The translations under genes and the position numbers were made by a program. Under the pieces are notes generated by a model. That model worked only from the letters and a program-made list of their open reading frames with translations. It searched no databases and was not told the DNA's origin. A DNA stretch of 42,906 nt from Nemertoderma westbladi (taxonomy: Eukaryota > Xenacoelomorpha > Nemertodermatida > Nemertodermatidae): assembly GCA_032718475.1 (NCBI GenBank), contig JAUCBJ010001067.1, positions 1 to 42,906 on the forward strand, read 5' to 3'. The stretch's first letter is position 1, and the number at the start of each line of letters is the position of its first letter. Shown piece after piece: positions 1 through 9,030 of the stretch.

Positions 1-109
1 CAATTAATTTCCTTTAAAAGGCAGGTTGAAAATGGTGTTTTTACCGTAATCAACTTAATTAACTAATTAACTGCTATTATCTTAGCTTCTCGAAGGCCAC
101 ACGGAAATT

Positions 110-272
110 CTACTTGGAAAATTTCTAAACTTTTGCCAAACAACATGTGTACCAAGTTTGGATAGATTTCATCAAAGATTGGCCGAGTTATTAACGTTTA
201 AAATTGAACACGACAGAACGACAGAACGACAGAACGACAGAACGACAGAACGACAGAACGACAGAACGACAG
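110..272. repeat. Dispersed-repeat tail ending in (CGACAGAA)n
   Basis: About 100 bp whose wording (an 'accaagtttggatagatttc' type segment) resembles the 3' tails of interspersed elements runs into about 7.7 perfect copies of the 8-bp unit CGACAGAA at 211-272. A similar arrangement, a 'tttcatcaaaatcgtta' segment followed by a short tandem repeat, occurs at 20,720-20,814. This suggests two members of a repeat class with simple-repeat tails. The class is not identified. Confidence 0.6.
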
Positions 273-665
273 GTTGATTAATGGTACCACTACGCTAAGG
301 CTCACTCACTTCGTGGCTCGCCCCACATAAATACAATCCATGGCATGGCTGTTGTAGGCTTCTGAAATAGTTTATTCCACAATGTATATGTCTGGTTATT
401 TTTTAATTGAATTTTTGCAAAGTAGTAAAATTAATGTTCTTAAAAATAATATTATTATTTTATATGTAACCTAGGAAATTAGCTACATTTTTTCGCTGCA
501 GCTTTAAGAGTGTACATTGATTTAATATTATTTCAATACCCATATTACTACATCGGCATAAGATGCGTTGGCGTTGTATCACACATCTCCACATATCACA
601 CATCTCCACATAGATGTATCAACAGTTACTCGCACAGTTTCGAAACTTCGCATAGTTATAACTGT
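273..665. other. No gene seen
   Basis: AT-rich spacer. A short ORF beginning at 510 has no recognisable content and overlaps the repeat that follows. I see no RNA gene or other feature. Confidence 0.6.
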
Positions 666-957
666 ATAAAGATCGTCAGTCTGCGTTTAGGAAAAATATT
701 TTATGGCAAAACAGGACAAGCGACGAGCGCAACGAGGCATATAATGAAGACGAGTACTGCGTTGACTAAATTATTATATAAACCACCTGGCTTCACATAT
801 TGATCGCATCCCTAGTTATTATTATTATAAAGATCGTCCTAGCTTGCGTTTAAGAAATATATTTAAATACAAAACAGGACGAACGCAAAGAGGCTTATAA
901 TGAAAACGAGTACTGCGTTTATTATATTCCTATAAACCACCTGGCTTTGCATATTTA
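666..957. repeat. Two-copy direct repeat, period about 161 bp
   Basis: The block starting 'ataaagatcgtc' at 666 recurs at 827. Both copies share 'aaaacaggac', 'cgagtactgcg' and 'aaaccacctggctt' in the same order, with substitutions and small indels. This is a diverged tandem duplication with no coding content recognised. Confidence 0.7.
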
Positions 958-999
958 ACGTGCGATTGGAAATAAGTTCGTGCTACCCTTCCGTGGGTG

Positions 1000-1211
1000 G
1001 TAGATGTCGCGGTTATGTATTGGTGGTTGGGAAGGGTGGGGGGGGGGGGGGGGGGGGGAGATTAAAAGGGGTGAACACGTACTGTCCACCTTTCTTTGAT
1101 TGATTGGTGGTGTGGGTAAATTTCTCAAAACCTGATTTTGTGATACAGTCGCTGCATTTTAATTTGTATATAATAACTAGGCCTCGTGCTGCGCGAAGTC
1201 CCCACGAACGT
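1000..1211. repeat. Dispersed repeat copy A with poly-G tract
   Basis: Contains a 21-base G run (1038-1058) and then about 125 bp (1089-1211) that matches 2778-2898 with about 80% identity by eye, ending in both places in 'cccacgaacgtgt'. The MITE-like element begins exactly where this copy ends. Confidence 0.6.
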
Positions 1212-2001
1212 GTTGTACGTACACTACCGGTACATATAGTGGACGACACGACATATAGAATTTACTTTACATTCTACAGCAATATACTATATATATACAA
1301 TTTGACAAAAATATATATCGATATTCGCACAGTAATGTACAGTATACAACAACAATTAGACAATTGGATATATCAAATATACAGTATTTTACATTATACA
1401 GTAATACTGTATAAGTAATAATATACTGTACGACAAAATTGGGGTTAAACAGGGTTTAAATTTTAGTTGAAAAAAATACGAAATATAAAAGAAGTAAAAA
1501 TTATATTCCAAGACTAATTCAAAAACAAAAAAAGGGGGGGGGGCTGAATTGGGAATTGAGTTGGCAATAAGGAAGCAGTAATATAAGGTTGGCAGGAAGC
1601 CAACATTCATTCAGTAGACTACCGGAGTTCCTATTGATTGAGTCATCATTGGGAGAGCATATAATAGTTTCCCTGCGACCATAAGTCCGGAAAAAGGCTG
1701 ACTCCAAAAGTAGCCTCAACCTCAGGTTAGACTGAAAAGCTAATATTTCCACGTCGTTGAAACTGGGTATACAGTTGCCATGACTACCAAATGCCGAATT
1801 TCGAGAACTATGTGCCCACCCAACTAAAATTTAAATTTGATATATCCAATTGTCTAATTTTTGTTGTATACTGTACATTACTGTGCGAATATCGATATAT
1901 ATTTTTGTCAAATTGTATATATATAGTATATTGCTGTAGAATGTAAAGTAAATTCGATATGTCGTGTCGTCCACTATATGTACCGGTAGTGTACGTACAA
2001 C
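1212..2001. mobile_element. MITE-like element with 167-bp terminal inverted repeats
   Basis: The left arm (1212-1378) and right arm (1835-2001) are near-perfect reverse complements, each starting from the outside with GTTGTACGTACACTACCGG. About 455 bp of non-coding sequence lies between them, including a short G run at about 1538. ORFs crossing the arms translate to nearly the same peptide on opposite strands, which is a by-product of the inversion. No transposase is present, so this is a non-autonomous element. I could not define a target-site duplication. Its superfamily is unknown. Confidence 0.75.
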
Positions 2002-2702
2002 ATTAATCAGTACTGCATTGATAAAAATAAACATTGTTTATTAAAACGTCTGCAATACACTATAACACCTTTTGTGGCTGAAAGTCCTTACACCATTGTT
2101 TTTTTCAATTCAAACATTCCCGCTATTTTAGAAAATACCATTTGTCTTTGTTTAACAATATCTTTTTCAAAAATATATGAACTTGAACGTTAATCATTGC
2201 TAAAAATATAATAATAATTTAGTAGTATTGTTTTATAAATTTTATTCAGATCCGAACATTTAGAGCCTTATTCAATTTTAAATTATCGTGCTGCTCGAAT
2301 GCTTGTCAAAAGACAGGCTAGCTCTTATGTTACTACGACTTGGTACTTTATGGTACTCGAGTTTAAGAATAGATATGAGAAATCTGCTTGCAGATTTGAA
2401 ATCGCCAATGTTTAATTCGGCACATGATATGATTAAAGGGTGCTACACCTAAGAAAAAATTTTCTCGCTACTCAAAGAGAAATAGGGCAATCTTTTTCAA
2501 ATTATTTCGATCATCCGTTATAAATTCGGAACATTAAGGGGGTACATTAGTTGAACATTAACATTAATTTATAGCGGTTCCGAATTAATATTTCAGTATC
2601 AATACTATCGGCATTAGGTTCTTACAAATTGGGTCGCCTCCACTCCTAAAATATATTTTATATATTATTTTTAAAACACAAATGTTATGTTAATACTGGC
2701 AT
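2002..2702. other. No gene seen
   Basis: AT-rich, with many stops in all frames. No repeat structure or RNA gene was recognised. Confidence 0.55.
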
Positions 2703-2898
2703 TCATAAATCCCCAGTGTGCCTTTGGGTTGGGGTGGTGCAGATTAAGAGGGTTGTTGAAGGGGAGGCACATTTCCCTCTTCTTTGATTTATTGATGGTT
2801 TGGTTAAATTTCTCAAATACCGATTTTGTGATAGAATTGCTAATTTTAATTTGTATCTCATAACTGATCCTCGCACTGCGCGAAGGCCCACGAACGTG
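2703..2898. repeat. Dispersed repeat copy B
   Basis: Second copy of the repeat at 1000-1211. It is aligned from the G-rich segment (2724-2740) through 'tttctcaaataccgattttg' to 'cccacgaacgtgt'. Copy B lacks the MITE-like insertion, so it approximates the empty site on the left side. Confidence 0.6.
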
Positions 2899-3326
2899 TA
2901 ATTATTCGCCTAGGCGGGAATTTGCGTCAATCCCCCATCCCCGCTTCCCCCCTTACTCATTGAATCTTGTACCACATTTTTAATAATTTAAACGAGTACA
3001 GTATTGATGAAAAAATTGGATTTGGGGTAATTTCTACCTGTGTGACAATTAGCCACTTTCAGCCACAGCAGGCGTAGCTTAAAAATAAAAAATCAGCAAT
3101 AACATCATATTTTTTAAATTTGTCTTTATATGCAATTTATTTGCGTTTTAAAAAACAAACCCCCCGGAACTCAATTCAGGGCATCTTTACCCCATTACAA
3201 AATAATGCTATTGCGTATAATGGCCAATTGAAGTTATCGATTAACACCTGTGTTGTATGTGTCTATAATATGCATTCATGAATAAAATATATTTAGTGGT
3301 GATGACAAATTATATTACATTTGTGA
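2899..3326. other. No gene seen; 3' flank of the minus-strand gene
   Basis: AT-rich spacer with a C-rich patch at about 2930-2955. No coding content recognised. Confidence 0.5.
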
Positions 3327-3332
3327 TTTATT
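3327..3332 (-). promoter_or_regulatory. Candidate polyadenylation signal
   Basis: TTTATT on the plus strand reads AATAAA on the minus strand, 53 bases beyond the stop codon of the gene at 3385-4053. This fits a short 3' UTR. Confidence 0.45.
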
Positions 3333-3384
3333 AATAATAAAAGAGTTTATGTGACAGTAAGTAGATAGTTCGTTGTTTTTTAGT

Positions 3385-4053
3385 TTAATAATGAATGCTG
3401 ACAACTCCAATGTAGGTGATAATGATTGCCAGCAGACCCCCTCTCGGTTTCTGTACTGCATTATTGGCAGTAACGGTTGTCGTCTCCAAGGACCCTGCGG
3501 TTGTTGGTGCTACTGCTGCTCCTGTACTACTCTCGAGAACTTGCGTTTCCAATAATCCTTCCCAGTCGACTTCTCCATCACTCTTCTTGTAGTCGTTGAT
3601 CCAGACAGCTGGTGGAACTCCATCGCAATCGACTGGAGATTCACAGCACCGGCTAAGGCAAGTCGCTTTCAGAACATGCAAAGCGACAGTGGCATCCTCC
3701 CGTACCTTGGTCATGTTTATGTTTGCGGTGCATTCGGCTTCATTCATGTTGGCACAATAATCGTCGCATCCTTGTAATCTGGAGTAGACTAGTACATAAG
3801 TCGAAGGATCAGACACCAATGAAGCAAACAACTGTGTATCCCAAATAGGGCAGGCAATACAACCTGTAACATTGTTTCCTTGATTCACTTCAACCGGTCC
3901 CCTGTTCAGGGTGGGGTCGTCCTTTCGAGTGCTTGTTATTGTGAGGACAGCGTGTCCTTCCATGCAGTTGAGTCCGAAAACAGTTTCGGGGACTCCTATT
4001 ATTGATAGAGCGATCACTGCAGGTAATATTTTTAAGCCAATGTCAACCATCAT
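3385..4053 (-). CDS. Secreted, cysteine-rich, probably GPI-anchored protein (Ly6/uPAR-like candidate)
   Basis: An uninterrupted 222-residue ORF. Residues 1 to about 27 form a signal peptide ending VPETVFG before the mature LNC. The mature part has ten cysteines, including a closing CLSRCC...DC cluster like the end of three-finger (Ly6/uPAR/CD59) domains, and two N-glycosylation sequons (NVT, NMT). A Thr/Ala/Ser-rich stalk follows, and the last roughly 15 residues (LLAIIITYIGVVSIHY) are hydrophobic with no charged tail, as expected for a GPI-addition signal. The likely location is the outer cell surface; ligand and role are unknown. Two Met codons open the ORF; the second has the better Kozak context (A at -3, G at +4). 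No intron is visible, whereas Ly6 genes usually have introns, so a retrocopy or single-exon gene is possible. Cysteine spacing is wider than the classic family, so the assignment is tentative. Confidence 0.7.
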   Translation of the reverse strand: MMVDIGLKILPAVIALSIIGVPETVFGLNCMEGHAVLTITSTRKDDPTLNRGPVEVNQGNNVTGCIACPIWDTQLFASLVSDPSTYVLVYSRLQGCDDYCANMNEAECTANINMTKVREDATVALHVLKATCLSRCCESPVDCDGVPPAVWINDYKKSDGEVDWEGLLETQVLESSTGAAVAPTTAGSLETTTVTANNAVQKPRGGLLAIIITYIGVVSIHY

Positions 4054-4740
4054 GGTTGTTGATTTGCGTTATTTAATTTGAGTTACTTCAGCGGCTACAA
4101 AATTGAAAATAGGTTATTAAATAAGTTATTTACGTTTAAATATATTGTTTGGATAAAACAGCTTATAATGTTGGTGTATTATTATTTATTATCATAATGT
4201 TATATTTTATTCCATAAATTGCTATTTTACACGGTTTATAACCAGTATTTTAGAAATAATTTAGGACATTAATTATCCGGTATTTACCAGTAGGCCTACC
4301 CTACTCATATTCTCAGGATAACAATGGAATTGAGCTAATTAGTTGTGTTGCTAAAAAATGGCAGATCGGACAAACAATTAAATTGTTAATGAATTATGTT
4401 GTTATATTTTCTTGTAAATTATTAGTCTAAGTATTCATTGGCGCTCGGATGAATACTCAACTCAGTGATGCTTCTAATACAAACCAACTACAGTAACTCA
4501 TATGTGCAATAGATACAGTACGTTCCTGTGCATGAGTGGATGGGCATAATGTCGGACGAGTTGATTAAAACATGTTTGTTCTTTGCTGAATTCAACATCA
4601 ATTCTATATACATTCGGCTTCCAATGCTGATGCTGTCAGACTGTAATTAGTGAGTGACTGACATATGACGACATGAGTGATTGACACGTAGGTTATAGGA
4701 GTGCCAAAGTGGATTTCAAGAACAATATTCTGAACTAAAC
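4054..4740. other. 5' flank of the minus-strand gene; no gene seen
   Basis: AT-rich. It would contain the promoter of the gene at 3385-4053, but I see no convincing TATA or initiator. No coding content recognised. Confidence 0.45.
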
Positions 4741-5340
4741 CAAAATGGATTTCGACCTAACAGATCAAATAGGTCAGATACAGAATACTACCATCGCTGT
4801 GGATATTATTTGGTTGAAGGAATTAAATCAGATCATTCTAGAAAGCATGCGACTCCATTCATAAAGTTAAAATGGTGCATATAATAAGATATTCTATTGG
4901 ATTTCCAGAAATAATCGAGGTTGGCATTGGATTGTTAAATTGTGACTCAGAAGCTCAAGGTACTCTCAGAAGTTGGTGAAACTGAGTTCTTCCCAATCCT
5001 GTCAGATGTACTGCAAGGCGACACATAAGCGCCATAGCTATTCATATTGTATTGACTATACAAAGAGGACTGCAACAACTTCTATGCACAACTTCTAAGG
5101 AACAAAGTGAAAAGGCCTGCTAAGGAAATTGAATTGCATATATATGCCACCAAGACAGAATTCAAGGCTTTTATTGAAACTTGACCATAATAATCAACTA
5201 AGGAAGGCTGACGACTTCCAGTACCATGGGAAATGGATAGAGAACAGCAGAAAATACATATAGTTAAGAAATCAAAAAGGCATGGGTATCTCTATCAAAA
5301 ATTGATACCATCTGGAAAGCTGACCCTGTCCAGACACCTG
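4741..5340 (+). pseudogene. Decayed LINE (non-LTR) reverse transcriptase fragment
   Basis: Fragments of a non-LTR retrotransposon reverse transcriptase appear in changing frames. QNGFRPNRS at 4741 matches the NGFRxxRST block. SIHKVKM at about 4856 matches the block just after the catalytic KAFD region. GETEFF followed by VLQGDT (about 4976-5025) matches the strand-loop before LAPYLF, here with a stop after VLQGDT. Stops and frame changes are frequent, so this is an old relic. The BEL/Pao element lies about 210 bp downstream. What is seen are the motif blocks in order; the clade is not determined. Confidence 0.65.
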
Positions 5341-5553
5341 AATTACTTACTATACGTGAAATATCACACACCGATTCAGTAGGCACTGCACTGTTGCGGT
5401 AGAAGTAAAGTCGAGGTCATACCATATTTACTTTTCTGAGAGCCCGCACAAGGTATACGCGTTCCCGTTGACGACCGGCAATTACAGTACATTATGTAGA
5501 CCAACTTGAAAGGGAGACAAAATTGTGACATCCATGGAGAATAGGGAAGCCTG

Positions 5554-6800
5554 TGTAAAAGCTTCTGTGGGATATAACTGGCCCCTTTGCTTCGCAATCC
5601 AGTTTCCCCCCAGGCGCTGGAATACTCTAAAAGGTTCTCTAACTGTACATATATTCCCCTCGCCCGCAAGGTACCGTTACAGGTGTTTTAACGGACATAA
5701 AAGTCATTCGTCTATATACCTGCTTTGGCGGACATGGTAAGGCAAAAAACCCGTAATGCACCAAATACCTTTACACGACTTGGCCTTGATGATTCAGATT
5801 GCGACATCTAGCAGCTGGTTGCTGGCATGGAAACAGCCATTGGACGCACGGTTCTTTGTTTGGTTTGAGCCAATCAGAGCGATTTTTTCTGTCGACGTGT
5901 AGATATTCGGCCGATGATAATAGGAGTGTTCAGTCTTACTGTTTTTTGGTGATACTGTTGTGTTGTTGCTTTCTAGGCCAGGAACACCGGCTCTAGAGTC
6001 AATTCGTTTTCATACCTTAGAAGAAACATTAGTAGGCTTAAATTATAGAGCGTATAACTGTTATCTTGTCATAACATATCATTCATATCATATCTTAACC
6101 TACCGTCTTAATGCTTTTACTGTTGTCATATTTTGTATTAGTTGGTCGAATATTATTTGGAGAACATATATAAAGAACCCAAATTTCCCAATTTTCTTGA
6201 TACACTACAGGTTAGAGAGACGGGTTATATATAGCGATTGCGACTTATATTGTTGTGGTTTGTAGTGAATTTAATGCTATTTGGTAAGCACTACATGATT
6301 CGTTGCTGTTCTCTTTATATATGATAAAATTCATTGACGGTCGGCAAATTAGTGAGCAGTATTGTGTGTTACCGGTAGTGTGCATGATTGTGACTGATAA
6401 CTAAGCATTTCCTAAAGAATGCGCCTCATACGTGAATCATAAGCCTTACCGACTTGCCGTTGTGATTAGTATAACTCATATCTCTGTTTACCTAGATAGA
6501 GCGCCACGTCCTAAAGGAACTGTTAATATTTCCCGAAAGTGAATAATATTAGTCAGAAATTATTTATTAACGGTCAATCGAATAATACAGTAAGCTTACA
6601 CTGCAATAATAATCTAAGCCCTCAGAATCCAGCCCCCCGGGTATATCCAGCGGGTGAATGGACGCGCACTAGGCTGGCTTCTGCTAATGTTGTGTTTATT
6701 GGTATTAAATATTTGTCAACTTCTAAAGTCTATTTGTAAACCAAAAAGACATATAAATTTTGGCAGGTTAAACTGCTAAAGGTCTTCAAAAGCGCGTACA
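5554..6800 (+). repeat. 5' LTR of the BEL/Pao element (1247 bp)
   Basis: Direct repeat of 16929-18190, starting TG and ending CA. Substitutions against the 3' copy are at 5677, 5778, 5920, 6016 and 6475. It contains a TATA box at 6167-6175. The poly-C tract near 6631 is short here (six bases) and about 22 bases in the 3' LTR. Confidence 0.95.
6167..6175 (+). promoter_or_regulatory. LTR TATA box
   Basis: TATATAAAG inside the 5' LTR, identical at 17542-17550 in the 3' LTR. The position within the LTR suits an RNA polymerase II start for the genomic transcript about 30 bp downstream. No experimental start is known. Confidence 0.5.
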
Positions 6801-6867
6801 ATAACAGTTATTGACTTTATTGCAGTAAGCAATAAAGTTGAAAGTACCGGTCGACCGGTAAAACCTG

Positions 6868-6995
6868 AACCGGTACTTCTGTAGGTCAGTAGGCCCAACT
6901 GCCAGAACCGGTACTGCTGTAGGTCCGTAGGTCCAACTACCAGAACCGGTACTTCTGTAGGTCCGTAGGCCCAACTGTCCTAACCGGTACTTCCA
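6868..6995. repeat. 38-bp tandem repeat in the retrotransposon leader
   Basis: The segment starting AACCGGTACTTCTGTAGG recurs at 6868, 6906, 6944 and, partly, 6982, an exact 38-bp period. It lies about 70 bp after the 5' LTR in the long untranslated leader. Each unit carries ACCGGT. Its function is unknown; RNA packaging or promoter activity is only a guess. Confidence 0.8.
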
Positions 6996-7164
6996 GTATA
7001 AGTACATTAGTATTATTCGATTTTGATTATTGCATACCGGTAGGCTGTTTAAGAGATTAGGGACTGTACACCCCTTGTTTCTTTTGGAGCTTACTTATTT
7101 CTGTCAGTTTTATTTACATGTAAGTTAATATTGAGCTGAAGACGTGTAAGTCTGCTCAGATTGT

Positions 7165-7690
7165 TCAGATAATTGTAGGCCGGACTGTTGTCGGATTGTT
7201 GTTGGGTTTGGAGAGATTACTGCGTGTGTAGAGTTTGTCCGATAGAGTGCCAGTTAGTAAGTTGGGGCAGCCATAGCTGTAAGGTCAATCCCCTCTTAAA
7301 GAATAAGTCGTACTACCGTGTTAGAACGCATACTAACTAACCATTTTGGAATCTGCACATACTGTAGTTTATTTAGGCTTGACAGTATTCTGCCAACGTT
7401 TTGGCCTGTGTTTGTTTGTGTGGTCTGTTCAGGTACCGTAATAGTTATTACTCACATATTTGTAGGCTGGATTGTTGTCTAGCTATTATTAGGTCTGAAG
7501 AGATTGCTGCGTGTGTAGAGTTTGTCCGATAGAGTGCCAGTTAGTAAGTTGGGGCAGCCATAGCTGTAAGGTCAATCCCCTCTTAAAGAATAAGTCGTAC
7601 TACCGTGTTAGAACGCATACTAACTAACCATTTTGGAATCTACACATACGGTAGTTTATTTAGGCTTGGTGGTAGTCTGCCAGCGTTTGG
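7165..7690. repeat. Two-copy direct repeat in the leader, offset about 287 bp
   Basis: A block of roughly 240 bp at 7165-7402 recurs at 7452-7690. The core from 'gcgtgtgtagagtttgtccg' through 'gtttatttaggctt' is almost identical. It is part of the unusually long leader (6801-9030), which holds no long ORF. Confidence 0.8.
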
Positions 7691-9030
7691 TTTGTATTTT
7701 GTTTGAGTATTCTGTACGGGTAGCGTAAAATTTATTATTCAGAGTTTATGCGATTATTCGCAACATTCATGTCCCCAAGTTTATTCCTACAGTAATTGTG
7801 TTTGTTACACATACCGTTATAGTTAAATTAACCCCGGTACTACACGGGCTGCTTGGCGTAGGAAAAGACTGGTGACTTTGTGCTCTGGTCACTCCAGCAG
7901 ATGCCGTGGTTCTTTTAACTGTTCAAGTATATTTAACTACTAATTATTGTTGTACCAGTATTTGTACCTAATTTAGGGTTTAGTGTACAGTGCTTTCCGA
8001 GGTAATTAGTGTGTAGGCAGTATATTTGTGTTGTAAAGTGGTTAATAGGCACGCTGGATCTGGTAGTCCGCTGTAATTAACTTCTAGGTAGGAACACTCC
8101 GTGATACATAACGTAGTACCTATAGCGATACGGTTATAGGTCGTCAGGCGGTGGTATTTTCCTATCTGGACAGTGCAATATATTTACTACTACTTATTAT
8201 TTCAAATACCGTAGTACCCTGTCCGTTGTAATAAACCGAATTCTAACCCTTTGTTAGACTGGTTTGTAGACTTCCTGTAAAATTACCCTAAAATTTCGTA
8301 CGTAATATTTTTGTTGTGTTTAATTAGAGAATTAATCTCACCCGTATCGTAAGTAATTTGTAGTATTAAGTAACTTAGGTAAATTAGAATTATCAGTTTT
8401 AGTGTCCCATAAGTAGCACTCCACTGAGAGCGCATAGCTTCTGTGTAGTGACCCCAGAAATAATAACATTTATTTCAAATATTGACAAAACCCATTTTAA
8501 ACGGGTATATATCTATTATAAATCAACTTAAACGATTTATAAATAGTAGGCCTGCCATACAACAACTAGGTCTCAATATCAGTTGGACTACTGCTTAAAT
8601 AATGGTAATAAAGTAAGTTAAAGTAACCAAGTAACCCTAAAAATATTCAGAAATTCAATTATTCTAAAATAATTGACATACCGGTATTTACCATAGGCTT
8701 ATTATATTTATTTCTACAAATTTGAGCTGAAATCATACCGGTATTCTGTAATTAATTCTAGTTCATAATTATACTTATATATACTATAAGTGTAAGCTGT
8801 ATACCGGTATTCACGATAGGCCTATTATATATTTATATATATTTGTGCTAAATTTATATACCGGTACTCTGTGACAAACCTAGTTTACAATACTTATATA
8901 TACTATAAGTGTATACCGGTATTCTAATATACTGCAATAAATTACCGGTACTAGGCCAACGGTCATACTGAATTATTAGACTTGCTTTAACTGTAACTAT
9001 AGCAGTAAGCATTCAACTGTATAGCTAAAC
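7691..9030. repeat. Rest of the leader; AT-rich imperfect repeats at 8680-8960
   Basis: No coding content from 7691 to 9030. Units of about 125 bp with ATACCGGTATT, TAGGCCTATTATAT and ACTTATATATACTATAAGT recur at about 8680, 8806 and 8912. The ORF1 start codon follows at 9031. Confidence 0.6.

Noticed and set aside
1104-1418. 104-codon ORF sharing a peptide with a minus-strand ORF at 1831-2034
   Set aside because: The shared peptide comes from the MITE-like inverted arms, not from a gene family.
5376-5669. Minus-strand ORF of 97 codons spanning the 5' LTR edge, with a similar one at 16847-17044
   Set aside because: The common part is antisense LTR sequence and the rest is different flank. 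No domain.
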